Origin: Alphaproteobacteria bacterium
GTDB taxonomy: Bacteria; Pseudomonadota; Alphaproteobacteria; JAPYRI01
Direction of reading: 5' to 3'
Assembly (NCBI GenBank): GCA_029941135.1
Contig: JAPYRI010000006.1
Span: forward strand, 1-60,025
Length of the DNA: 60,025 bases
Shown here: positions 16,934-25,688 of the stretch, piece after piece
Layout: every line of letters begins with the position of its first letter
How positions within the stretch are numbered: the first letter of the stretch is position 1
Translations under genes and position numbers: made by a program
Notes under the pieces: model-generated
What the model was told of the DNA's origin: nothing
Databases searched by the model: none
The model's input: the letters and a program-made list of their open reading frames with translations, nothing else

Positions 16934-17911
16934 ATGACAATGACCGACGTCCTTCCCCTACGCATCGCCTCGCTGTTGCCCAGCGCGACCGAAATTGTGG
17001 CCGCCTTGGGATTCGCCGATTGCCTGGTCGGGCGATCCCATGAATGCGACTTTCCCCAGGGTATCAAAAATTTGCCAGTACTCACTCATTCGAAAGTAAG
17101 AACGGACGCCACCAGTGCTGAAATTGATCGGGGAATTAAGGATTTAGTTGAAGAAGCGTTATCGGTTTACGAAGTGGATGCAGCGGGTTTAAAGGCAGCA
17201 GCTCCTGATTTTATTGTGACACAAACTCAATGTGAAGTTTGCGCCGTAAGCGAAGAAGATGTTGCCTGTGCGATTGCAGAATGGACCGACAGCCATGCCC
17301 GAATTGTGAGCCTGACCGCCACCGATCTCGATGGTGTGTGGGAAGACATCCGATCTGTGGCAAGGGCATTGAACGCCGATGTCGCGGCGGACGCCCTGAT
17401 CAATCAGCTGGTTGCGCGCTGTGCCGGGATTGAAGATATTGCGACTACCTTGCCCGCAAAGCCCCGGGCCGTAACGCTTGAGTGGATAGACCCATTGATG
17501 ACAGGCGGCAATTGGATGCCAACCCTAGTCACCATGGCAGGGGGTGAGAATCTCTTCGGCACGGCAGGTACGCATTCGCCGTGGCTAGACTGGGAGCAAC
17601 TCCTGGACGCCGATCCGGATGTGATTTTAGTAATGCCTTGCGGTTACGATATTCCCCGCGCCTTGGAAGACATGACGCTATTGTCTGACCTTGCCGGCTG
17701 GACGGATTTGAGCGCCGTACGATTAGGCCAGGTCTTTATCACCGATGGTAACCAGTATTTCAATCGTCCCGGGCCTCGACTTGTCGAATCACTCGAAATC
17801 CTTGCGGAGATATTTCATCCGAACCAATTTTTGTTCGGCCACGAAAGATCGGGGTGGGTGCGGTTGCCAGGATATCGGCCCGCGGTTCGGCCGACCGGAA
17901 TTATGCTTTAA
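16934..17911 (+). CDS. cobalamin-binding/BtuF-like periplasmic-binding-fold protein without signal peptide
   Basis: 325 residues with the helical-backbone binding-protein fold of BtuF: RIASLLPSATEIVAALGF at the start, LVGRSHECDFP, TQCEVCAVSE near 100, WIDPLMTGGNWMPTLVTMAGGENLF near 190, then DPDVILVMPCGYD. The first residues (MTMTDVLPLR) contain no signal peptide, so the product should stay in the cytoplasm. Such signal-less members exist and may chaperone or salvage a corrinoid or another metal chelate rather than feed an ABC importer. No BtuC/D genes or cobalamin riboswitch lie nearby. It is convergent with the MASE1-GGDEF gene. Confidence 0.8.
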   Translation: MTMTDVLPLRIASLLPSATEIVAALGFADCLVGRSHECDFPQGIKNLPVLTHSKVRTDATSAEIDRGIKDLVEEALSVYEVDAAGLKAAAPDFIVTQTQCEVCAVSEEDVACAIAEWTDSHARIVSLTATDLDGVWEDIRSVARALNADVAADALINQLVARCAGIEDIATTLPAKPRAVTLEWIDPLMTGGNWMPTLVTMAGGENLFGTAGTHSPWLDWEQLLDADPDVILVMPCGYDIPRALEDMTLLSDLAGWTDLSAVRLGQVFITDGNQYFNRPGPRLVESLEILAEIFHPNQFLFGHERSGWVRLPGYRPAVRPTGIML

Positions 17912-17928
17912 AGACCGGTCCTCGTGCA

Positions 17929-19422
17929 TCAGCCTATTACTTTATTGCGTCCGGCTTCTTTCGCCTGGTAGAGGGCAATATCGGCGCGCTTCAGTAATTG
18001 CTCGTATTCGACTGTAGCTTCTGAGATAACTGCCACCCCAATGCTAACAGTCATCCCAACCATCCCCCCGTTGATTTCAACTTTGCGGTCTTCCACTGCC
18101 TGGCGCAGGCGTTCCGCCACTTCCAGCGCGCCAATAAGATCGGTATCCGGCAACGTGGCGGCAAACTCCTCACCTCCAATGCGGCCGAAGATATCACTCG
18201 CCCTCAGCACTTCCTGACAGGTTTCGGTAAGCACCTTAAGAACTTCATCCCCCGCGGCGTGACCATACGAATCGTTGATGTTCTTAAAGCGATCACCGTC
18301 CATCATTAGTACCGCTAGTTGCCGCTGGTAACGCCGGGCGCGATAAAATTCCATCTTCGACATTTCGAGAAAATATACTCGATTGCTGGCTCCCGTCAGA
18401 TCGTCAATGGTCGATAAATTACTCAGTCTCTCCTCGCTTTCCCGCAGAGCCTGCGTACGCTCGTCGACCCGCTCTCCCAGACGGCGATTAGCCTCGACCA
18501 GAGTCTGCTCGATACGCAATTGTGCGGTGGCAATGGCGCCAGCGGTCAAAGTCGTAATGGCGATCAGGAATACAGCGAATTGTAGACCCGGTAATGGGTG
18601 CTCGACCGATACAGCATTAAAGGCCCCATACCCTTGTCCGGTTCCCCAAATGACCAGCAGCGACACCAACACCGCCCATAGTGACGCCCGCGCAGCACCG
18701 AATCTGAGAGCTCCCCAGGCCAAGGGTAAAGCGAGAATGAGCGGGTGACTGGCAACCGATCCGGCAAATTCAGCCAATGGACCCATGGCGATGAGGGCGA
18801 ATAAGGAAAGTAGGATTGTGAGAAACAGTGCCTCCGTGCGCCGCTCGCCTGAGTATGGAACATCGGCGCGATGCAGCCAGGCAAGAATGGCCGGTGTCAG
18901 TACAAGTGCTCCCAAAAAATCAGCAATAAACCAGGCACGCCATACGCCGACCAACTGCTCACTTTGACCAGCCATTGCGAAACTCATCGCAACGATCGAA
19001 CCCGCGATGAGGCCATTTAAGACCGCACCAAATCCAATGAAGACCAAAAGGTCTGCGACTTTCCCGACCGGCGTTTCAGCCTCGACCATTCGCCGGACAA
19101 TACCGCCAGCGGCGATTGCACCCAATGTGATGCCAAGAGCGCCGCCCACTGCCATAATACCCTGAACATAAATACTGGCATCATGCCGGGCGAGGAGTAA
19201 AAGTATTAGTGAACTACTGAGAATAGCGGGCCATATGCGCGCGCCCTCCGACAGCAACGCCGCCAAAGCAACGCCCGATGCCAGGGACAAGGGCCGGGGC
19301 GCCATCACCACGGATTCCATGAAATAGTCGGCCGCACCGGCCGCCAAATAGGCGGAAAACCAAATCGCTGACCGATTCATAAACACGGCTGAATCTGGAC
19401 TTTCGGCTTCTGTCGCGTCCAC
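17929..19422 (-). CDS. MASE1-domain diguanylate cyclase
   Basis: 497 residues. Residues about 15-300 form a MASE1 membrane sensor with eight or more hydrophobic helices, including the typical PLSLASGVALAALL and ADFLGALVLTPAILAW blocks. A short coiled coil (EQTLVEANRRLGERVDERTQ) leads into a GGDEF domain with an intact GGEEF signature, an RASD inhibitory site five residues before it, and DGDRFKNINDSYGH. It should make c-di-GMP from two GTP with product inhibition. The start is GTG, with an ATG at 19380 as alternative. It is monocistronic. Confidence 0.92.
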   Translation of the reverse strand: MDATEAESPDSAVFMNRSAIWFSAYLAAGAADYFMESVVMAPRPLSLASGVALAALLSEGARIWPAILSSSLILLLLARHDASIYVQGIMAVGGALGITLGAIAAGGIVRRMVEAETPVGKVADLLVFIGFGAVLNGLIAGSIVAMSFAMAGQSEQLVGVWRAWFIADFLGALVLTPAILAWLHRADVPYSGERRTEALFLTILLSLFALIAMGPLAEFAGSVASHPLILALPLAWGALRFGAARASLWAVLVSLLVIWGTGQGYGAFNAVSVEHPLPGLQFAVFLIAITTLTAGAIATAQLRIEQTLVEANRRLGERVDERTQALRESEERLSNLSTIDDLTGASNRVYFLEMSKMEFYRARRYQRQLAVLMMDGDRFKNINDSYGHAAGDEVLKVLTETCQEVLRASDIFGRIGGEEFAATLPDTDLIGALEVAERLRQAVEDRKVEINGGMVGMTVSIGVAVISEATVEYEQLLKRADIALYQAKEAGRNKVIG

Positions 19423-19593
19423 TAGAAAACCATATGCCGCCCATGCGGTCTAAAAAAACGTGGGACAACCGAACTAAGACGTTCACATTACAGACTAATT
19501 CGCCCCACCCATCAACAGTGGATTTACTTTAGCACCAGCGCACTTGTCATTCTAGTTAACCGCGTCCAACCGTTGGTTTATATCAATATGAGA

Positions 19594-20994
19594 TCAGTCA
19601 AGGTCCGGCGGGGTGATACCGCTCGCTTCCAATTCGGTGACCAAAATTGCCTTTAGACGACCGAGAGCCTCTTGATCCGTGGCTTCGCAACGGGCAACCA
19701 AGACATCCTGTGTGTTGGACGCCCGAAGCAACCACCAGCCATCAGCGTTGGACACCCGCACGCCATCGATGTCATTCACCTGGGCCCCATTGGCGGTGAG
19801 GCGTGCACGCACTTCTTCAACGACAGAGAACTTACGATCATCCGCGCAAGGAAACCTAAGCTCGGGGGTATTCACGACCTTGGGTAATTGGTCAAACAGC
19901 GCGCTGAAACTTTCGCCGCTACGGTTTACCGCAGACAGCAATCGAATTGCCGCATACATGGCATCGTCAAATCCGTAGTAGTTATGCGCGAAAAATATAT
20001 GGCCGCTCATTTCACCGGCCAGCGGCGCACCGGTTTCCTGCATTTTGTTTTTTATAAGCGAATGGCCGGTCCGCCACATGATCGGGTCGCCACCGAGACT
20101 GGCAATATGATCAAAGAGCACCTGGCTCGCCTTCACATCGGCAATGATGGTTGCGCCAGGCAACTCCTTGAGTAAATCACCGGCAAGGAGGGCCAAAATC
20201 TGATCCCCCCAAACCACACCTCCTCGACTGTCAACGACCCCGATCCGGTCACCATCGCCATCGAATGCGAATCCCAAATCCAGATTTTGCGTACGCACAG
20301 TTTGCTTCAATTGATCTAGATTTTCTTCGACCGTAGGGTCCGGATGATGAGACGGGAAGGTGCCATCTATTTCACCATTCAACACAATGTGTTGCCCCGG
20401 CAACCGTGCCGCCAGTTTTTGGACCACCTCGCCACTGGCGCCGTTGCCCGGGTCCCAGGCCACTCTCAATCCTGACGAATTTCCAGCGGCATCGTAGTCC
20501 TGCAACAGTCGTTCCAGATAGAGCGGTTCGATTTCAACAGATTCTACAGAGCCATACCCGTCTTCATAATCTCCAGCACTAGCGATTTCAGCCAAGTTCA
20601 ATATCTGCTCGCCATAGAATGGCTTCTTGCCGATCATGAACTTGAAACCATTGTGTTTTGGTGGATTATGAGAACCCGTGACCATGATGCCGCCGTCAGC
20701 GTCATAATGGTGAACCGCGTAGTAGAGCATGGGCGTGGGTCCCAGGCCGACGCGCACAACATCAATTCCACCCTTAGCCAATCCATCTATAAGAGCCGCT
20801 TCCATTTCCGGCGAACTCAAGCGGCCATCTCGTCCAACGCAGATCTTTTTGCCACCCTCTCCCGCGCGGCAAATAATAGTGCCGAATGCACGTCCAATGG
20901 CGTGGGCATCTTGTTCGCCGAGGGTTTCGCCAATGACACCTCGAATGTCGTATTCCCGGAGGACAGTAGAATTGAATGTATGAGAATTTGTGAT
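19594..20994 (-). CDS. phosphomannomutase/phosphoglucomutase, non-canonical start
   Basis: About 466 residues. The alpha-D-phosphohexomutase signatures are all present: N-terminal REYDIRG, the phosphoserine loop TGSHNPPKHNGFK, the metal loop DGDGDRIGV, the sugar-binding GEMSGH and the C-terminal RASNT phosphate-binding loop. It interconverts hexose 6- and 1-phosphates for nucleotide-sugar synthesis. The REYDIRG block lies upstream of the first TTG (20820), yet the open frame there holds no ATG, GTG or TTG. The candidates are ATC at 20994 (giving MTNSHTF-like) or CTG at 21000, three bases after the ugd stop. It is the third gene of galU-ugd-pmm. Confidence 0.88.
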   Translation of the reverse strand: MTNSHTFNSTVLREYDIRGVIGETLGEQDAHAIGRAFGTIICRAGEGGKKICVGRDGRLSSPEMEAALIDGLAKGGIDVVRVGLGPTPMLYYAVHHYDADGGIMVTGSHNPPKHNGFKFMIGKKPFYGEQILNLAEIASAGDYEDGYGSVESVEIEPLYLERLLQDYDAAGNSSGLRVAWDPGNGASGEVVQKLAARLPGQHIVLNGEIDGTFPSHHPDPTVEENLDQLKQTVRTQNLDLGFAFDGDGDRIGVVDSRGGVVWGDQILALLAGDLLKELPGATIIADVKASQVLFDHIASLGGDPIMWRTGHSLIKNKMQETGAPLAGEMSGHIFFAHNYYGFDDAMYAAIRLLSAVNRSGESFSALFDQLPKVVNTPELRFPCADDRKFSVVEEVRARLTANGAQVNDIDGVRVSNADGWWLLRASNTQDVLVARCEATDQEALGRLKAILVTELEASGITPPDLD

Positions 20995-21001
20995 GCCCAG
21001 A

Positions 21002-22327
21002 TTACTCTTGGTTGGATGTCAGCCCACCGAGGCCGACGCAATAATATTCAAAGCCCGCGCGCAAGTGTTCTTCGCGCGCGTAAATGTTGCGCAAATCGAC
21101 CAGAATGGGCTGGTTCAACAGCTGCTTTACCCGTTCCATATCAAGTGCGCGAAACTCGTTCCATTCGGTGATAATGGCGAGCACATCGGCGCCCTCGAGG
21201 GTGTGGTAGGCGTCGGAACAAAACTCGACGTCGCTCAGTAATGTCGCCGCTTCGTCCATACCCGCGGGGTCATAGGCACGCACCCGCGCACCCGCTTCCT
21301 GAAGGGCCGGTATAATACTGAGACTGGGCGCCTCACGCATGTCGTCTGTGTTGGGCTTAAAAGTAAGACCCAAAACGGCGATGGTTTTACCGTCGACCGA
21401 GCCACCACAAGCTTCGATGATTTTATCCGCCATATGTTTCTTACGGGCATCGTTCGCATCGACCGCCGCTTCAATTATACGCAAGGGTAAGCCAACTATT
21501 TCGGCCGTGCGCAACAATGCAACCGTGTCCTTCGGAAAACAACTGCCGCCGTAACCCGGTCCGGCATGGAGGAACTTTCTCCCAATGCGACCATCCAAAC
21601 CGATGCCTTTCGAAACTTGCTGTACGTCAGCGCCGACTTTCTCGCACAAATCGGCGATCTCGTTGATAAAAGCGATCTTGGTAGCGAGAAAGGCGTTGGC
21701 AGCGTATTTGATCAGTTCCGAGGTTTCGAGGTCAGTAAACAGGACCGGCGTTTCGTTTAAAAATAAAGGCCGGTAGAGGTCACGCATCACATGTCGAGCA
21801 CGTTCGCTGTGGGTGCCTACCACTACTCTATCCGGATGGACAAAATCTTCGATGGCCGATCCTTCGCGCAGAAACTCTGGGTTGGACGCCACATCAAATT
21901 CCGTACCGGACCGTCGTTCGCTAAGGAGTTTTTCAACCTTTCGACCGGTACCTACGGGCACCGTCGACTTGGTGACGACGACGGTATAACCCTTGAGCGC
22001 GTCCGCCACTTCTTCCGCCGCCGCGAACACATAGCTAAGGTCCGCGTGACCGTCCCCGCGGCGCGCCGGAGTGCCCACCGCAATCAAAACCACATCCGCG
22101 TCCGCGACCGCCGGGCCGATTTCGGTCGAAAATTTAATCCGTCCGGCATCAGCATTGGAATGAACCATCTGCTCAAGGCCGGGCTCGTATATGGGTATAC
22201 GACCTGCCCGCAGCTCGGATATTTTTGTCAAATCCTTATCGACGCAAGTGACCGTGTGGCCAAATTCCGATAGACAAGCTCCGGAGACCAACCCCACATA
22301 TCCCGCGCCAATTACCGCAACATGCAT
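21002..22327 (-). CDS. ugd: UDP-glucose 6-dehydrogenase
   Basis: 441 residues. The NAD-binding GAGYVGLV is at the N-terminus, TKSTVPVGTG near 125, the catalytic block GPGYGGSCFPKD with the nucleophilic Cys near 262, and AVLGLTFKPNTDDMREAPS near 315. It oxidises UDP-glucose to UDP-glucuronate with two NAD+, an intermediate for acidic exopolysaccharide or lipid modification. It lies 61 bases after galU, which makes its substrate, and directly before the hexose-phosphate mutase. Confidence 0.96.
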   Translation of the reverse strand: MHVAVIGAGYVGLVSGACLSEFGHTVTCVDKDLTKISELRAGRIPIYEPGLEQMVHSNADAGRIKFSTEIGPAVADADVVLIAVGTPARRGDGHADLSYVFAAAEEVADALKGYTVVVTKSTVPVGTGRKVEKLLSERRSGTEFDVASNPEFLREGSAIEDFVHPDRVVVGTHSERARHVMRDLYRPLFLNETPVLFTDLETSELIKYAANAFLATKIAFINEIADLCEKVGADVQQVSKGIGLDGRIGRKFLHAGPGYGGSCFPKDTVALLRTAEIVGLPLRIIEAAVDANDARKKHMADKIIEACGGSVDGKTIAVLGLTFKPNTDDMREAPSLSIIPALQEAGARVRAYDPAGMDEAATLLSDVEFCSDAYHTLEGADVLAIITEWNEFRALDMERVKQLLNQPILVDLRNIYAREEHLRAGFEYYCVGLGGLTSNQE

Positions 22328-22388
22328 TTTTTGACCTTACTTAGACTGTTATAAAAATTCTTGCCTTGCTCCGCCAGTAAGGCGGCAA

Positions 22389-23261
22389 CTACAAATCCAA
22401 TGCCTTCAGAAAAGATACGACGCCCTCCCGTAATTCTTCGCGTTCGAGGGCGAAGGCAATGTTGGCTTGGAGAAAACCTATTTTATCACCACAATCAAAT
22501 CGCACGCCCTCGAATCGATGGGCGTGAAAGGGCTGATGGCCGATCATTTGCGCCATGGAATCCGTCAATTGAATTTCGTTGCTGGCGCCACGTTCCCCTT
22601 TCGACAAGTGCTCAAATACTTCCGGCATCAATATGTAACGACCAATAATTGACAGGGTTGATGGTGCTTCTTCCGGCGCCGGTTTTTCGACCAAGCCGCG
22701 TATTTCTACGCAATCGCCATCGACCGCGCCAGGATCAATCACCCCATAACGGGATGTGTGTTCGCGCGGCACATCCATTACGGCGACAACATTACCTTTT
22801 GTGCGTTGGTGCACTTCAACCATTTGGGCAAGACATGGCGTGTCGGACAGGACTAAATCATCCGCTAACAGCACGGCAAAAGGTTCATCTTCAATAAAGT
22901 GGCGCGCGCACCACACAGCATGACCAAGACCCAAGGGCTCTTGCTGGCGCGTGTAAGCGGTGTGACCGGCGGGTGGTATCCATGCTTTTTGTGCTTCCAG
23001 TTCGTCGATTTTGCCACGTTCCTTCAACAGCGTTTCCAACTCGAAAGAATGGTCAAAATGGTCTTCAATGGCGCTTTTGCCTCGACCCGTCACAAATATG
23101 AACTCTTCGATCCCCGCAGCTTGGGCTTCTTCGACCGCATACTGAATCAACGGTTTGTCCACAACCGGCAACATCTCTTTGGGCATTGCTTTGGTTGCCG
23201 GTAAAAACCGGGTTCCCAAGCCACCAACGGGAAAAACGGCTTTTTTGATAGGTTTCGCCAT
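22389..23261 (-). CDS. galU: UTP-glucose-1-phosphate uridylyltransferase
   Basis: 290 residues. It has the nucleotidyltransferase signature VGGLGTRFLPATKAMPKEMLP, then LLADDL near residue 130, VEKPAPEEAPS near 200 and FDCGDKIGFLQAN near the end. It makes UDP-glucose from UTP and glucose 1-phosphate. First gene of the galU-ugd-mutase operon. A run of 12 cytosines lies 63-74 bases upstream of the ATG in the otherwise unremarkable 103-base gap. Confidence 0.96.
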   Translation of the reverse strand: MAKPIKKAVFPVGGLGTRFLPATKAMPKEMLPVVDKPLIQYAVEEAQAAGIEEFIFVTGRGKSAIEDHFDHSFELETLLKERGKIDELEAQKAWIPPAGHTAYTRQQEPLGLGHAVWCARHFIEDEPFAVLLADDLVLSDTPCLAQMVEVHQRTKGNVVAVMDVPREHTSRYGVIDPGAVDGDCVEIRGLVEKPAPEEAPSTLSIIGRYILMPEVFEHLSKGERGASNEIQLTDSMAQMIGHQPFHAHRFEGVRFDCGDKIGFLQANIAFALEREELREGVVSFLKALDL

Positions 23262-23323
23262 GTCGCGTGTCCTTTACTTATGTACTCACGGGGTCACTCC
23301 GCCGCTGTTTGCGACCCGGCATG

Positions 23324-23335
23324 CCCCCCCCCCCC
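23324..23335. repeat. poly-C tract (12 C) upstream of galU
   Basis: An uninterrupted run of twelve cytosines in the gap between the DnaJ-like gene and galU, in the region expected to hold the galU promoter. Homopolymers of this length can slip during replication. Confidence 0.9.
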
Positions 23336-23364
23336 TCAAGGGGTGTAAGATCAAATGAATCCTT

Positions 23365-24123
23365 TCACGCAGATGGACCCTGATTGATTGAGTCGAGGAG
23401 TATTTCCTTCGCACGGTTAATTTTTGATGCAAGATATGTGGATCCACCCTGATCCGGATGCATTTTTTTCATTAATTTCTTATGCGCCACCTTTATTTCC
23501 ATGACCGTCGCCCGACCCCCCAGGCCCAATATACTGCGCGCTTCCTCGGGCGTCATGGCGCCTTCTGACCCGGAATACGACTGGCCTGAACCGCTCCCGG
23601 GTGCTCCTGCTGAGGTATTCCGAAAGGCACTCCATTCGGCCGCGTGAACGCGTTCCAAGTAAGCCACGAGGAGGGTAGTGCTCTCTCCGTCGTTCTCTTC
23701 AAATTCCTTATATATTTCAGTAAGTTGAGAGAAATTCAACGTCTCCAATCCGACCCCTTGATAAGCGCCCTCAAGAATGGTTCCGGTCATCTCGCCGCTA
23801 TCATGGTCGAGCACCATGCGGAGAAATCGGGTCGAGATTTCAGAGTGCTGGCCGGGGCTTGGTTTGTGCCCACCCAGGCCGGGAAATCCGGAGAAAGGTG
23901 ACCGCCCCCCACCCCGCAGAAAAAGAGTTGCGAGAATGGCCAAAGGACTGGCAAGCGCTAAACGGCCCGTAAGCGCAAAAAAAGTCGCAATCAAGCCAAA
24001 AATCGTTGCGCCACCGATGCGAAGCCCCTTGGCGAGCGCTTTTGGGTCGGCATTGACCAGGACACGCCCTACCAACAACAAGGCAATAAGCAAAAATAAA
24101 CCGAGAACGATCCACCCGATCAT
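23365..24123 (-). CDS. membrane-anchored DnaJ-domain protein
   Basis: 252 residues. The N-terminus is a transmembrane helix (residues 2-22) followed by a hydrophobic stretch at about 38-68. A middle region with FLRMVLDHDSGEMTG is followed by a Gly/Ser-rich linker, and the C-terminal J-domain (about 190-250) contains ARSILGL and the catalytic HPDQGG (a normal HPD motif). It should stimulate an Hsp70 ATPase at the membrane. Its start overlaps the VWA gene stop by ATGA, so the two are expressed together. Known only as a DnaJ-like membrane protein; the client is unknown. Confidence 0.85.
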   Translation of the reverse strand: MIGWIVLGLFLLIALLLVGRVLVNADPKALAKGLRIGGATIFGLIATFFALTGRLALASPLAILATLFLRGGGRSPFSGFPGLGGHKPSPGQHSEISTRFLRMVLDHDSGEMTGTILEGAYQGVGLETLNFSQLTEIYKEFEENDGESTTLLVAYLERVHAAEWSAFRNTSAGAPGSGSGQSYSGSEGAMTPEEARSILGLGGRATVMEIKVAHKKLMKKMHPDQGGSTYLASKINRAKEILLDSINQGPSA

Positions 24124-24896
24124 TCTGCGCCCTCTCCTGCTTCGACGTCAGATTTAGCCGATGTGAGGCGGCGCGTTAACAGCTGCGCATTGCCGCCTAA
24201 CTTTTCGCTCAAATCAGTAAGCGCGCGCAACCCGCCCGCCGCATAGACCGCCACCGCGCGCAGCAAATCGCGCAATTGATCGGCGCTACTGCTATCGAAA
24301 CGGCAATAAGCGCCCGTGGTCAACCGCGCGATTTCCCGGAATGTACGCTCGACCGCGGGATCATGACCCTCTTGAAACATAAAAGCCGGCACCCCCAAAA
24401 GTCCAAGCTCGCCGGCCAAAGCGCACAGGTCGTCGGCCGACTCTTCCATGCAATCGCCCACATATATAAGCGCGTCAACTTTAGTTTGTTTCGTTTCCGC
24501 GAGCGCATTGTGCAAAATCCGCGCAATTTGAGTGTGCCCGCCTCGGCAGCGCACTTTTGTCATGAGATTCAGCAGAGCGCTTGCGCTGTTGACCCATTTA
24601 CTGTGCCGACATTCGCCAAATCCCCGAAAATAAACCATCTGCACATCAAGTCCTCCAATTGCCGCGGTTTCCATGAACATGTCGCCTTGAATTTGGCACG
24701 CCTGGTCCCAAGTCGGCTCGCGGCTGAGGGTTGCATCCATAGCAAAGATTAATCGGCCCCTGCGGCCGCCCTTGTTGGGCGGTGGCGTGGCCGCTACTTT
24801 TTCCAGAAAGGCATTCAGCTCCTGCTCCCGGACTTCAGGCTTTTTTGACTTCGCTGTTTCGATGGGTTGCTTCACGTCACGGGTCCCGGTTCCCAA
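24120..24896 (-). CDS. VWA-domain protein
   Basis: 258 residues with a von Willebrand A fold: LIFAMDATLSREPTW (a MIDAS-like DxTxS) near residue 50, VYFRGFGECRHSKWV near 90, the TKVRCRGGHTQIARIL helix (Thr of the MIDAS) near 112-127, then ALIYVGDCMEE (distal MIDAS Asp) near 140. It is cytoplasmic with no signal peptide. It overlaps the membrane DnaJ-like gene, a pairing that suggests a chaperone-linked function. What it binds is not evident. Confidence 0.83.
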   Translation of the reverse strand: MGTGTRDVKQPIETAKSKKPEVREQELNAFLEKVAATPPPNKGGRRGRLIFAMDATLSREPTWDQACQIQGDMFMETAAIGGLDVQMVYFRGFGECRHSKWVNSASALLNLMTKVRCRGGHTQIARILHNALAETKQTKVDALIYVGDCMEESADDLCALAGELGLLGVPAFMFQEGHDPAVERTFREIARLTTGAYCRFDSSSADQLRDLLRAVAVYAAGGLRALTDLSEKLGGNAQLLTRRLTSAKSDVEAGEGAE

Positions 24897-25049
24897 TCCT
24901 GTATACCGTTACTTATGTAGGGTGCAAATTGTCTTACACCAAGATCGCCAAAGTCAGTATACACCGTCATTGACTTACGATGGGATGCCGGATCTTAGGG
25001 TCATATTTTCGTATAGTCGAATTGGAATTGATCTGAAAAGGAACCATAC

Positions 25050-25688
25050 TTGACCATGACTTTCGACGACGTACCTCTTGTGGATCGGCGTTCCGCTCCG
25101 GCGGCCCTGCGCAACCGGGAACCCATCCTCGGTGTTCTAAAATCGGTTCTGCCCGAGTTAGGCGCTGTCCTTGAAGTGGGCAGCGGCACCGGCGAGCATG
25201 CCGCGTGGTTTGCACCTCGCCTGCCGCACCTCGTGTGGCAACCTACTGAAGCCAATCCGGATATGCACGCCAATATTTCCGCATGGACGGCGGACTCCGG
25301 CGCGAACAATATTCTGCCCCCGCAAGATCTGGACGTTCAGAACGAAATTTGGCCGCCGGCCGAAAACCTCGACGACCTGATCGCAGTTTATGCAAGCTGT
25401 GTCGTGCATATTGCGCCTTGGGACGTGACCGAAGGACTGTTTCGGGGGGCTGAGAAATACCTGCCCAGCGGCGGCTTGCTCATCCTGTATGGGCCTTTTG
25501 CCATTGACGGTGAACACACAGCGCCCAGCAACGCGCAGTTCGATATGTCCTTGCGCTCAAGGGACCCGTCTTGGGGTGTGCGCGACCTGAATGATGTGAC
25601 CCTATTAGGCGAAAGTCATGAGTTTGAGCGCAAGGCTATTATAGAAATGCCGGCGAACAATCTGTCGCTGGTGTTTCGGCGGATCTAA
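25050..25688 (+). CDS. DUF938 class I SAM-dependent methyltransferase
   Basis: 212 residues. After an N-terminal block (SAPAALRNREPIL) comes the SAM-binding motif LEVGSGTGEHAAWFA near 42, then LVWQPTEANPDM, ASCVVHIAPWD near 115 and LYGPFAIDGEHTAPSNAQFD near 148, all characteristic of DUF938. The substrate of this family is not established. The start is TTG at 25050, eight bases after AAGGA; an ATG lies two codons on. The 3' end overlaps the convergent MFS transporter gene by four bases. Confidence 0.87.
   Translation: MTMTFDDVPLVDRRSAPAALRNREPILGVLKSVLPELGAVLEVGSGTGEHAAWFAPRLPHLVWQPTEANPDMHANISAWTADSGANNILPPQDLDVQNEIWPPAENLDDLIAVYASCVVHIAPWDVTEGLFRGAEKYLPSGGLLILYGPFAIDGEHTAPSNAQFDMSLRSRDPSWGVRDLNDVTLLGESHEFERKAIIEMPANNLSLVFRRI

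Noticed and set aside
20817-21041. 74-codon minus-strand frame as a separate gene upstream of the mutase
   Set aside because: It is an out-of-frame reading of the mutase N-terminus, whose correct frame encodes REYDIRG.
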